DNA from: Haloferax sulfurifontis ATCC BAA-897
Lineage (GTDB): Archaea > Halobacteriota > Halobacteria > Halobacteriales > Haloferacaceae
Assembly: GCF_000337835.1 (NCBI RefSeq)
Contig: NZ_AOLM01000016.1
Location: forward strand, 24,776-88,775
Reading direction: 5' to 3'
Length of the DNA: 64,000 nt
Shown one piece after another: positions 43,139 through 51,166 of this stretch (position 1 is the stretch's first letter; each line of letters begins with the position of its first letter). The notes below the pieces were generated by a model. The model had not been told where the DNA came from, ran no database searches, and saw only the letters and a program-made list of their open reading frames with translations. A program made the translations under genes and the position numbers.

Positions 43139-43198
43139 ATGACGCTCGTCTTCGTCTCGTCCCCGACGCCAGCGCGCACCCGGAGGTGCGCCCAGTGA
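43139..43198 (+). CDS. 19-residue leader mini-ORF before the helicase
   Basis: ATG ACG CTC GTC TTC and so on to CAG TGA. Its TGA overlaps the helicase GTG at 43195 as GTGA. It contains the helicase ribosome-binding site. A weak TTTCC element lies 25-28 bases before its ATG. Whether it is translated is unproven. Confidence 0.35.
   Translation: MTLVFVSSPTPARTRRCAQ
43184..43189 (+). promoter_or_regulatory. Shine-Dalgarno site deciding the helicase start
   Basis: The sequence CGGAGGTG ends six bases before the GTG at 43195 and pairs well with the archaeal 16S tail. The upstream GTG at 43135 has no such site, so 43195 is preferred. Confidence 0.65.
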
Positions 43199-45534
43199 AA
43201 GTCGCCGAGGCGGTCCCCGAGTTCGCAGACGCCTTCGGGTTCGAGGAGTTCAACCGGATGCAACGCGAGGCGCTCCCCGCCATCCTCGACACCGACCACA
43301 ACGTCGTCGCCTCCGCGCCCACCGCCAGCGGGAAAACGGCGCTCGCCGAACTCGCCATCTGTCGGACCCTCCGCGACGAGGGGACGGCGCTTTTCATCGC
43401 CCCGCTCCGCGCGCTCACCACCGAGAAGGAGACCGAGTGGGAGCGCTTCGAGGACCTCGGCTACTCGGTGTACGTCGTCACCGGCGAGCGCGACCTGAAC
43501 CCCCGGCGGGCCGCCCGCGCCGACATCCTCGTGATGACGCCCGAGAAGACCGACTCCGCGACCCGGAAACACGACTCCGCGCGCTACTCGTTCATCGAGG
43601 ACGTGGACTGCGTCGTCATCGACGAGGTCCACCTGCTGGATTCGGAGACCCGCGGCGGCGTCCTCGAAGTCACCGTCTCGCGGATGCGCCGCATCTGCGA
43701 CCCCCGCATCGTCGCGCTGTCGGCGACCATGCCCAACATCGACGACGTGGCGGCGTGGCTCGACGCGCCGGACGAGACGACCTTCGAGTTCGGCGACGAC
43801 TACCGCCCGGTCGACCTCCACGCGGGCGTCAAGACCTACTCTCACGGCGAGAACTCCTTCGCCGACAAGTACCGCCGGCTGTACCGGGCGTTCGACCTCG
43901 CCGAGCCGCACATCCGCGACGGCGGCCAGTCGCTCGTGTTCGTCTCCTCGCGGCAGGACGCCGTCCGCGCGGCCGCCAAGGCCCGCGACGAACTCGCCAA
44001 GCGCGACGTGCCCATCGGCGCGCGCGGCGACTACGACTTCCACAACGAGGCCAAAGAACTGAGCAACGATTCGCTCGCCAAGGGCGTCTTGGACGGCGTC
44101 GGCTTCCACCACGCCGGCCTCTCGCGGGACGACCGCGAGGCCGTCGAGGAGTGGTTCAAGGAGGGCAAGATTCAGCTCCTGTTTTCGACCTCGACGCTCG
44201 CGTGGGGCGTGAACCTCCCCGCTCGCTGTGTCGTCATCCGCGACACGAAACACCACGACCCGCTCGAAGGCGAGGTGGACATCTCGCCGCTCGACATCCT
44301 CCAGATGCTCGGCCGCGCGGGCCGCCCCGGCTACGACGACGTGGGCTACGGCTGGGTCGTCTGCGACCGCTCGGACCAGAACAAGTACCGCCGCCTGCTC
44401 CGCGAGGGCAAGGAAATCGAGTCGCGCCTCGCAGAAGACCTCGACTCGCACCTCAACGCCGAAATCGCCATGGGGACCATCCGCGACCTCGACGACGTCA
44501 TGTCGTGGCTGGAGACGACGTTCTACTACCGGCGGGCGCAGTCGAACCCGGCGGCGTACGACTTCGAGGACCTCCGCTCGCGCGTCCGCGACGTGCTCGA
44601 CCGCCTCGTCTCCCGCGGCTTCGTCGAGATGGACGACGACCTCTCCATCGACGCGACCCCGCTCGGGCGACTCACCTCCAAGTACTACCTCCGACTCGGG
44701 ACCGCCTCCCGCTTCGCCGACCTCGCGCAACGGGACCGCATCACCGCCGACGACGTCCTCGAAACCGTCGCGGGCGCGGCCGACTTCCGGCAGGTGTCGG
44801 CGCGCCAGTCCGAGGTGGACGCCGTCGACTCGGTGCTGACGGGCGTCTCGACCACGCTCGAAGACGGCCCGAGGAAGGTGCTCGCCATCCTCCACGCCAG
44901 CATGGCGAACTCGACGCCGAGCGAACTCCGGAGCGACGCGTGGGTCATCAAGCAGAACGCGCTCCGACTCCTCTCGGCGCTCCGCGAGTTCCTCGACACC
45001 TTCGCGGACGCCCGCGCGGCCAACCTCGCGAGGCGCGTCGAGGCCCGCGTCGAAAACGGCGTCAGTCGCGACGCCGCGGCGCTCACGGCCGTCGACGGTA
45101 TCGGTCCCGGCCGCGCGCGAAAGCTCGCGACCGGCGGGCTCTCCACCCCGGCCGACGTGGTCGACGCCGGCGTGAAAGAACTCACTCGCGCGGGCCTCTC
45201 GCAGGGCGTCGCCGAGCGCGTCATCGAGAGCGCGAAAGACCTCCCCGCGCCCGAAATCGACTGGGGCGACTTCCCCGAGTCGGTCGCCCGCGGCGAGAGC
45301 GACATGCACGACATCCGGGTGCGAAACGACGGCGGCGGCGGCTCGGTCGGCATCCGCGTCACCGTCAACGACGTGGAGATGTCGGCGAAGACGTGCTATC
45401 TCTCGGACGAGGAGACCGTCCCCGTCGGCGTCTTCGGCGCGACCGACGACGAACTGGAGTTCGTCGTAGAGGTCACGTTCCCCGACCTGCCGATGCTCCC
45501 GATTCGGGAGTCGCGGACGGTTCGGGTCGAATAG
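43195..45534 (+). CDS. Ski2-family superfamily 2 helicase (Hel308-like)
   Basis: A 779-residue helicase. Motif Q/I: RMQREALPA and APTASGKT (41-48); motif II DEVH (143-146); motif III SATMP; motif VI QMLGRAGRPG. Then a winged helix, a ratchet region and a helix-hairpin-helix (VDGIGPGRARKLATGGL). The last 75 residues form a beta domain (HDIRVRNDGGGG to RTVRVE) not found in classical Hel308. Hel308 remodels stalled forks; Ski2 relatives act on RNA, so DNA versus RNA work is uncertain. The GTG at 43195 has a strong ribosome-binding site. Confidence 0.85.
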   Translation: MKVAEAVPEFADAFGFEEFNRMQREALPAILDTDHNVVASAPTASGKTALAELAICRTLRDEGTALFIAPLRALTTEKETEWERFEDLGYSVYVVTGERDLNPRRAARADILVMTPEKTDSATRKHDSARYSFIEDVDCVVIDEVHLLDSETRGGVLEVTVSRMRRICDPRIVALSATMPNIDDVAAWLDAPDETTFEFGDDYRPVDLHAGVKTYSHGENSFADKYRRLYRAFDLAEPHIRDGGQSLVFVSSRQDAVRAAAKARDELAKRDVPIGARGDYDFHNEAKELSNDSLAKGVLDGVGFHHAGLSRDDREAVEEWFKEGKIQLLFSTSTLAWGVNLPARCVVIRDTKHHDPLEGEVDISPLDILQMLGRAGRPGYDDVGYGWVVCDRSDQNKYRRLLREGKEIESRLAEDLDSHLNAEIAMGTIRDLDDVMSWLETTFYYRRAQSNPAAYDFEDLRSRVRDVLDRLVSRGFVEMDDDLSIDATPLGRLTSKYYLRLGTASRFADLAQRDRITADDVLETVAGAADFRQVSARQSEVDAVDSVLTGVSTTLEDGPRKVLAILHASMANSTPSELRSDAWVIKQNALRLLSALREFLDTFADARAANLARRVEARVENGVSRDAAALTAVDGIGPGRARKLATGGLSTPADVVDAGVKELTRAGLSQGVAERVIESAKDLPAPEIDWGDFPESVARGESDMHDIRVRNDGGGGSVGIRVTVNDVEMSAKTCYLSDEETVPVGVFGATDDELEFVVEVTFPDLPMLPIRESRTVRVE

Positions 45535-45584
45535 CGGAAACCGCGGGGTCGGTCGGGTTCTGACCGTTTTCGGTCGCGTTTCCC

Positions 45585-46235
45585 TTACTCCTCGCCGAGC
45601 AACGCCGCCCGCAACTCTTCCGGCCCGTCGACGATTTCGTCCGCCTGCGAGAGGTCGAGGTCGGCGTTCTGCCCGCCGCGGTAGGCGATGGTGTACGCGC
45701 CGGACCGCACGGCCGCTTCGATGCCGTTTATCGAGTCCTCGACGACGACGCAGTCCTCGGGGGCGACGCCGAACTCGGCGGCGGCGTGCTCGTAGATGTG
45801 GGGTTCCGGCTTGCCGGCCTTGTCGATGTCCTCGGCCGAGAGCACGAGGTCGAGGGGGTCGAGGTCGAACCGCTCGCGGACGGTCGAAATCCAGTCCTGC
45901 GGGGCCGACGAGACGATTGCCAGCTTCTTGCCCGCCGCGCGGAGGTCCGAAAACAGCTCCTCCGCGCCGTCCATCAGGACCACGTGTTCGCCGTAGACGC
46001 TCTCTGAGTTCTCGTGGTACGCCGCGATGAACTCGTCTTTCGTGACGGTCGTCCCGTACGTCGCGTCGAGGTAGTCGTATATCTCGCGGAAGTTCATCCC
46101 CGTTATCTCCTCGTGGTCGGGGTCGCCGGACTCGATGGCGTCGGCGAACACCCACTCGTCCTCGAAGGCGTGCCAGTACTGCTCGGAATCGACTAACACT
46201 CCGTCCATGTCGAACAGCACGACGTTCGCGTCCAT
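45585..46235 (-). CDS. HAD-superfamily phosphatase (beta-phosphoglucomutase/phosphoglycolate phosphatase-like)
   Basis: A 216-residue HAD hydrolase from the ATG at 46235. Motif I FDMDGVLVDSE with nucleophile Asp, a helical cap (about 20-90), motif II IVSSAPQ, Lys in DKAGKPEPHIYEHA, and motif IV VVVEDSINGIEAA. The pattern GKPEPxxY plus VEDSxxGI fits subfamily IA with small phosphosugar substrates. The exact substrate is not predictable. It converges with the helicase gene. Confidence 0.88.
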   Translation of the reverse strand: MDANVVLFDMDGVLVDSEQYWHAFEDEWVFADAIESGDPDHEEITGMNFREIYDYLDATYGTTVTKDEFIAAYHENSESVYGEHVVLMDGAEELFSDLRAAGKKLAIVSSAPQDWISTVRERFDLDPLDLVLSAEDIDKAGKPEPHIYEHAAAEFGVAPEDCVVVEDSINGIEAAVRSGAYTIAYRGGQNADLDLSQADEIVDGPEELRAALLGEE

Positions 46236-46337
46236 GGTTCGCCCTCGGCCGCGGCCGACCAAAGAGCTTCGTTCCGCGGCATGCCCGGAGAACCCTCGCA
46301 CGTAGGTTCAAATCGGAACCCGGAACCACCCCGCCGC

Positions 46338-47069
46338 ATGGATTCGATACGCGTCTTCGCCGGCGACTGCACCGTCAGCTTCGAAGGCTCCCGCGACCGC
46401 ACCCAGCGCGGCCGGGTCGTCGTCGTGGCCAAGCCCGACCGAACCGTCCTCGTCCACGACGCCGCCGGCTACCAGCCCGTCGCGTGGCTGACCCGCGCCG
46501 ACTCGCTGACCGTCGAGTCCGGACCGGGGTCGTTCGGCCTCGTGGCCCGCGCCGGCGACCAGACGCTCACCGTCGAGTCGAACGACGTGGCCGGCCGCGC
46601 CGAGTACCCCGCGAGCGACGCGGGCGTCCCGGTCGGCTCACATCCCGACACCGGCGACCCGCTCGTCAGGACGAACGGGGCCGTCGTCGCCCTCGACTCG
46701 GGAACCGAGTACCGCCTGCCGGCGGGCGCGACCGTCCTCGACGAGACCTGTGGCGACTGCGGCCTGCCGCTGATGCGCGTCGAGCGCGGCGCGTCGTTCG
46801 AGGTCTGTATCGACCGCCGGTGCGACCCGCTGGACGACCGCGTGAAGGACCGCTTCGACGGCGAGTGGTCGTGTCCGGACTGCGGGTCGCCGCTCCGAGT
46901 CATCCGGCGGAGCGGCCGTCTGCTCGCCGGCTGTGACGCCTACCCCGAGTGCGAGACGGCGTTTTCTATCCCCGCGGGCGTCGTCGTCGACGACTGCGAC
47001 TGCGGCCTGCCGACGTTCGAGACGGGTCGCGGCCGGCGGTGTCTCGACTCGACCTGCGAGGGCCGATGA
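46338..47069 (+). CDS. DUF91/NucS-like N-terminus with topoisomerase-type C4 zinc fingers
   Basis: A 243-residue protein. Residues 1-125 form a beta-rich domain (VSFEGSRDRTQRGRVVVVAKPDRTVLVHD) resembling the N-terminal NucS/DUF91 domain that binds branched or single-stranded DNA; the nuclease half is missing. Residues 130-243 hold three C4 fingers as in topoisomerase I: CGDCGLPL, CPDCGSPLRVIRRSGRLLAGC, and CDCGLPTF. It therefore binds nucleic acid with both halves. The ATG at 46338 starts the domain; endA begins 177 bases downstream. Confidence 0.82.
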   Translation: MDSIRVFAGDCTVSFEGSRDRTQRGRVVVVAKPDRTVLVHDAAGYQPVAWLTRADSLTVESGPGSFGLVARAGDQTLTVESNDVAGRAEYPASDAGVPVGSHPDTGDPLVRTNGAVVALDSGTEYRLPAGATVLDETCGDCGLPLMRVERGASFEVCIDRRCDPLDDRVKDRFDGEWSCPDCGSPLRVIRRSGRLLAGCDAYPECETAFSIPAGVVVDDCDCGLPTFETGRGRRCLDSTCEGR

Positions 47070-47245
47070 GCCGAGACGAGGGGCGACGGGCGTGGCCCCG
47101 TCGCTGGCGACACGGCCGGCCGAGCGGGCGCATCCACGGACGCACCCCGCGACGAGCAGACGGTTGCGGCGGCCCCGACGTTCCCGCGCGCCGACCCGCC
47201 GCCGGCATCGCAGACCCTTTGTCGTCCCCGCGCCCCGATTCGGGT

Positions 47246-48265
47246 ATGCAAGGACGCCTCGAAGACGGCGTCGTCCACCTCCCGGGCGACGCTCGACAGC
47301 GGTTCCACGACTCCCGCGGCTACGGGAGACCCACCGGCGGCGACGACCTGGAGGTCGCGCCCGTCGAGGCCGCCCACCTGCTCTCGCGGGACGACATCGA
47401 CGGCGTGGACGGGATGGGCCTGCGCGAACTCCTCGCGCGCACCGGGACCACCCTCGACTTCGTCGTCTACAAAGACCTCCGCGACCGCGGGTTCTACCTC
47501 TCGCCCGCCCGCGAGGGCTGGCCCGGCGTCGACGACGCCGCGGGCGCTGACTTCCTCGTCTACCCCCGCGGGAAAGGCCCGTGGGACGGCGAGGTCGAAC
47601 ACCGCGTCCGCGTCGTCGGCGAGCGCGAGTCCATCCCCGTCTCGTCGCTCGGCGAGGTGGTGCTCGCCATCGTCGACGAGGACGGCGACCTGACCTACTT
47701 CGACACCGAGGGCTACTCCCCCGAGGGGACGGCGGTCGAGGACCTCCCGACCGACCTCGACGCCGAACTCCTCTCGGACCGCGCGCTCGTCTGGGACGGC
47801 GTCGACCGCCTCTACCAGCGCGGATTCTTCGGCCAGCGCCTGTACGGCAGAAACGCCGACAGCGGCCCGCTCCAGCTGTCGCTCCTCGAAGCCGCCTACC
47901 TCGCCCGCGCCGACGCGCTCGCCATCGACGAGGCCGACGTGGTCTCCCGCGGCCGCGACGTGGAGGGCGACCGATTCGACCGTCGGCTCGCGGTCTACGC
48001 CGCGCTCCGGGGGGCCAAGACGGTCCCCAAGAGCGGCTTCAAGTTCGGCTCGGACTTCCGCGTCTACACGGAGTTCGAGTCGGTGTCGGACCTCTCGCAC
48101 TCCGAGTTCCTCGTGCGCGTGGTCGCGCCCGACCACACGTTCGTCCCGCGGGACCTCTCGCTCGACGTGCGCCTCGCCGGCGGTGTCCGCAAGCGAATGG
48201 TTTTTGCGCTGACCGACGACAACGGAGAGATAGACTGGCTTTCGGTCAGTCGGCTCACGCCATGA
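47246..48265 (+). CDS. endA: tRNA-splicing endonuclease, double-length subunit
   Basis: A 339-residue enzyme that cuts pre-tRNA at bulge-helix-bulge sites. It has two fused units, as in homodimeric euryarchaeal enzymes: an inactive N-terminal half (about 1-165, with VYKDLRDRGFYLSP) and a catalytic half with Tyr274 (FRVYTEF), His285 (DLSHSEFLV) and Lys316 (VRKRMVFAL). The true ATG is at 47246; the long frame upstream is arginine-rich. Its TGA overlaps the trpS ATG (48262-48265). Confidence 0.95.
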   Translation: MQGRLEDGVVHLPGDARQRFHDSRGYGRPTGGDDLEVAPVEAAHLLSRDDIDGVDGMGLRELLARTGTTLDFVVYKDLRDRGFYLSPAREGWPGVDDAAGADFLVYPRGKGPWDGEVEHRVRVVGERESIPVSSLGEVVLAIVDEDGDLTYFDTEGYSPEGTAVEDLPTDLDAELLSDRALVWDGVDRLYQRGFFGQRLYGRNADSGPLQLSLLEAAYLARADALAIDEADVVSRGRDVEGDRFDRRLAVYAALRGAKTVPKSGFKFGSDFRVYTEFESVSDLSHSEFLVRVVAPDHTFVPRDLSLDVRLAGGVRKRMVFALTDDNGEIDWLSVSRLTP

Positions 48266-49851
48266 CAGACGACGAACCCGCGGAGCGCATCCGCACCGAT
48301 GGAGGCACAGCAGAGGGAGCAGATGACGTCGCCCTCGACCCGTGGGGCTCGTCGACCGTCTCCGACTACCGGAAGCTGTTCGAGGAGTTCGGCATCGAGG
48401 AGTTCGACGAGGTGCTCGACGAGGTGCCGAACCCGCACTACCTGATGCGCCGCGGGGTCATCTTCGGCCACCGCGACTACCGGCCGGTCCTCGACGCCAT
48501 GCGAAACGGCGACGACTTCGCCGTCCTCTCGGGGTTCATGCCGACGGGCGACCCCCACATCGGCCACAAGCTCGTCTTCGACGAGATAATCTGGCATCAA
48601 CAGCAGGGCGGCGACGCCTACGGCCTCATCGCGGACATGGAGGCCCACTCCGCCCGCGGCATCCCGTGGGACGAAATCAACGAGCACAGCCGCGACTACC
48701 TGCTGTCGCTCATCGCGCTCGGGTTCGACCCCGAGGCGGGCGAACTCTACCGACAGTCGGACAACGACCGCCTCCAGCGGCTCGCGTTCGAACTCGGCGG
48801 GAAGGCCAACTTCTCGGAGTTCCAGTCCATCTACGGCTTCGACGGCGAGACCAACGTCTCGCACATGCAGTCGGTCGTCACGCAGATGGCCGACATCCTC
48901 TACCCGCAGTTGGACGACCCCAAGCCGACGGTCATCCCGGTCGGTCCCGACCAGGACCCCCACGTCCGGTTCGCCCGCGACCTCGCCACCCGGATGCGAT
49001 TCTTCAAGGTGACCGAGGCGTTCGCGAGCTTCGAACTCGCGGACGCCGAGCGCCCGCTCGTCGCGGCCGCCCACGACGCCCGCGAGGAGTACGCCGAGGA
49101 CGCCGACGTGCCGCGGTGCGGCGAGGCGGCCGAGTGGCTCGCCGACGCCGACCTCGACGCGGCCGGCGTGCTCGTCGCCGAGTCGGTCCGCGAGTCCGCG
49201 GTCGAGAAGCTCGAAAACGCCGGGATGGAACCGCTCCGCCCGCGGATTCGCTTCTTCGCCCGACAGGCGACCGACGAGGCGTTCGAGGCGCTCATCGAGG
49301 ACATCGAGGGCGAAAAGCGCCGGTACGACCAGCACATCGACGCGTTCGACGTGGGGGTCGACGAGGCCGAGGAACTCGCCCGCGAGGTCGAGGCCCACCA
49401 CGGCGGCTACGGCTTCATCCCGCCGTCGTCCATCTACCACCGCTTCATGACCGGCCTCACCGGCGGCAAGATGTCGTCGTCGATTCCGGCGAGTCACATC
49501 TCGCTTCTCGACGCGCCCGAGGAGGGCTACGACAAGGTGAAGTCGGCGACGACCGGCGGCCGCGACACGGCCGAAGAACAGCGCGAACTCGGCGGCGAGG
49601 CCGACAAATGTCCGGTGTACGAGCTGTACGCCTACCTGCTGACGGGCGACGACGACGAACTCGCCAAGGAGGTCTACGACGAGTGCGTCGGCGGCGAGCG
49701 CCTCTGCGGCGGCTGTAAGGAGCAGGCGGCGACGATGATGCGCGAGTTCCTCGAAGACCACCACGAAAAGCGCGAGGAGGCCGAAGAGGTCCTCGACTCG
49801 CTGGACATCGACTTAGAGACGGAGCGACGCGGCGTTGCCGCCGAACATTAG
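48262..49851 (+). CDS. trpS: Tryptophanyl-tRNA synthetase
   Basis: A 529-residue class I synthetase of the archaeal/eukaryotic type. HIGH motif at 99-102 (TGDPHIGHK), KMSSS at 403-407 (GGKMSSSIP), and PVGPDQDPHVRFARDLA. A 100-residue insert (about 265-350, acidic) is typical of haloarchaeal TrpS. It is coupled to endA by an ATGA overlap. The last eight codons lie inside the first unit of a 56-bp tandem repeat, so the C-terminus RRGVAAEH may be shaped by that duplication. Confidence 0.96.
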   Translation: MTDDEPAERIRTDGGTAEGADDVALDPWGSSTVSDYRKLFEEFGIEEFDEVLDEVPNPHYLMRRGVIFGHRDYRPVLDAMRNGDDFAVLSGFMPTGDPHIGHKLVFDEIIWHQQQGGDAYGLIADMEAHSARGIPWDEINEHSRDYLLSLIALGFDPEAGELYRQSDNDRLQRLAFELGGKANFSEFQSIYGFDGETNVSHMQSVVTQMADILYPQLDDPKPTVIPVGPDQDPHVRFARDLATRMRFFKVTEAFASFELADAERPLVAAAHDAREEYAEDADVPRCGEAAEWLADADLDAAGVLVAESVRESAVEKLENAGMEPLRPRIRFFARQATDEAFEALIEDIEGEKRRYDQHIDAFDVGVDEAEELAREVEAHHGGYGFIPPSSIYHRFMTGLTGGKMSSSIPASHISLLDAPEEGYDKVKSATTGGRDTAEEQRELGGEADKCPVYELYAYLLTGDDDELAKEVYDECVGGERLCGGCKEQAATMMREFLEDHHEKREEAEEVLDSLDIDLETERRGVAAEH

Positions 49852-50030
49852 TGAGGCGGGAGTTCGTGGCGGTTGAAAGCCGACACGGCGTTGCCGCCGA
49901 ACATTAGTGAGGCGGGAGTTCGTGGCGGTTGAAAGCCGACACGGCGTTGCCGCCGAACATTAGTGAGGCGGGAGTTCGTGGCGGTTGAAAGCCGACGCGG
50001 CGTTGCCGCCGAACACTAACGAGGCGGAGA
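49830..50030 (+). repeat. 56-bp tandem repeat covering the trpS stop codon
   Basis: Three full units begin at 49830, 49886 and 49942, followed by a diverged partial unit from 49998 to about 50030. Full units are identical over 55 of 56 bases or better. Each starts CGGCGTTGCCGCCGAACATT and so carries the trpS end and its TAG. GCCGCCGAAC and GTTCGTGGCGG in each unit can pair into a bulged hairpin. No spacers of changing sequence, so this is not CRISPR. Confidence 0.93.
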
Positions 50031-50043
50031 CACTAACGACCGC

Positions 50044-51075
50044 TCACAACCCCACTTCTTCTCCGACGCTTCGCGCGATCGACTTCTCGTAGAGGTACTC
50101 GGCGGTCGCGGCGTCGAGCACCGCCGAACCGACGCTCTCGACGACCAGAATCTCGTCGGCGTCGTCGCGGCCGGCGTCGCCCTCGAAGACGGCCGAGAGC
50201 GGAATCAGGTCGGACTCGTCGAGGTCGGCCCCGCGCACGTCGCCAATCTCGGCAACCTCCTCGGGCACGTCGGCGAACACCCGCGCGGCCCGCTCGAACG
50301 TCTCGGCGTCGAGTTCCCGCGTCTCGGGCGTGTAGGCACCGACGGCGACGACGAGCGTTCCGGGGGCGAGCCACGAGCCGTCGAACACCGGCGTCTCGCT
50401 GGTCGTCGCGGTGACGACGACGTTCGCGCCGTCGACGGCCGCCTCGGGGGAGTCGACGGCCTCGGCGGGGAGACCGTCCTCGCGGAGGTCGGCGGCGCAC
50501 GCCTCGCGGGACTCGCTGGGGGAGTAGACCGCGACCGACTCGACCGCGGAGCCGACGGCGATAGCGCGGCTCTGCCAGCGGGCCTGCGCGCCCGCGCCGA
50601 GGACGCCGAGCCGAATCGGGTCGCCCGCGAGGTACTCCGCGGCGAGGCCGCCGATACAGCCCGTCCGGGCGCTGGTGACCGTGGTCCCGTCGAGGAGCGC
50701 GAGTGGGAGGCCGGTCGTCGCGTCGGTGAGGGCGACCTGCGCGTTCACCGTCGGGAGGCCGCGGGCGGCGTTCCCCGGGTGGACGGCGGCGAGCTTCGTC
50801 GCGTACACCTCGCGGCCGTGGATGTACGCCGGCATGGTGAGACCGGTGCCGAGCGGGCCGTCCCGCTCTGTCGGTTCCTCTCCCGAGCCTGCGACTCCCT
50901 CGCCGCCGGTCCCGTCCCGAACCCTGTCGATGTCGATGCCGACCGGAAAGTGCGGCCGCGGGGGGCGTTCGACCTCGCCGCGGCCCTGCTTGACGAACGC
51001 CTCCTCGACGACCGGAAACAGCTCCGCGAGCGAGAGTAACTCGCCGACGGCGTCGGCGGAGAGAATACGGACCAT
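50044..51075 (-). CDS. Ornithine cyclodeaminase/mu-crystallin family enzyme
   Basis: A 343-residue NAD(P)-linked enzyme from the ATG at 51075. Substrate-site residues in FPVGIDIDRV to LTMPAYIHG and KLAAVHPGNAARGLP, and dinucleotide loop LGVLGAGAQARWQSRA. The family contains ornithine cyclodeaminase, alanine dehydrogenase and delta-1-pyrroline-2-carboxylate reductase; these cannot be split by eye. An unusual Gly/Glu-rich insert (about 53-72) follows the first strand. It is divergent from a DAO-family oxidase, which suggests shared amine or amino-acid chemistry. Confidence 0.85.
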   Translation of the reverse strand: MVRILSADAVGELLSLAELFPVVEEAFVKQGRGEVERPPRPHFPVGIDIDRVRDGTGGEGVAGSGEEPTERDGPLGTGLTMPAYIHGREVYATKLAAVHPGNAARGLPTVNAQVALTDATTGLPLALLDGTTVTSARTGCIGGLAAEYLAGDPIRLGVLGAGAQARWQSRAIAVGSAVESVAVYSPSESREACAADLREDGLPAEAVDSPEAAVDGANVVVTATTSETPVFDGSWLAPGTLVVAVGAYTPETRELDAETFERAARVFADVPEEVAEIGDVRGADLDESDLIPLSAVFEGDAGRDDADEILVVESVGSAVLDAATAEYLYEKSIARSVGEEVGL

Positions 51076-51166
51076 ACCCTGACTACTCTCCGCGGCCGCG
51101 TGAAAATATTGTTCCTCGACAGTATGTGACAGACACACTCATGTCGGTGGCGAATCAGACGAGACC

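Noticed and set aside
46303..46321. tRNA-like T-arm, GGTTCAAATCGGAACC
   Set aside because: It is a simple GGTTC/GAACC hairpin; no acceptor stem, D-arm or anticodon arm could be placed around it.
43048..46329. A 1093-codon minus-strand open frame opposite the helicase and HAD genes
   Set aside because: It is a GC-rich antisense shadow: Arg/Val-rich, not acidic, with no domain, whereas the plus-strand helicase has all motifs.
49830..50030. CRISPR array
   Set aside because: Units are contiguous copies of one 56-bp sequence with no variable spacers, and no cas genes are nearby.
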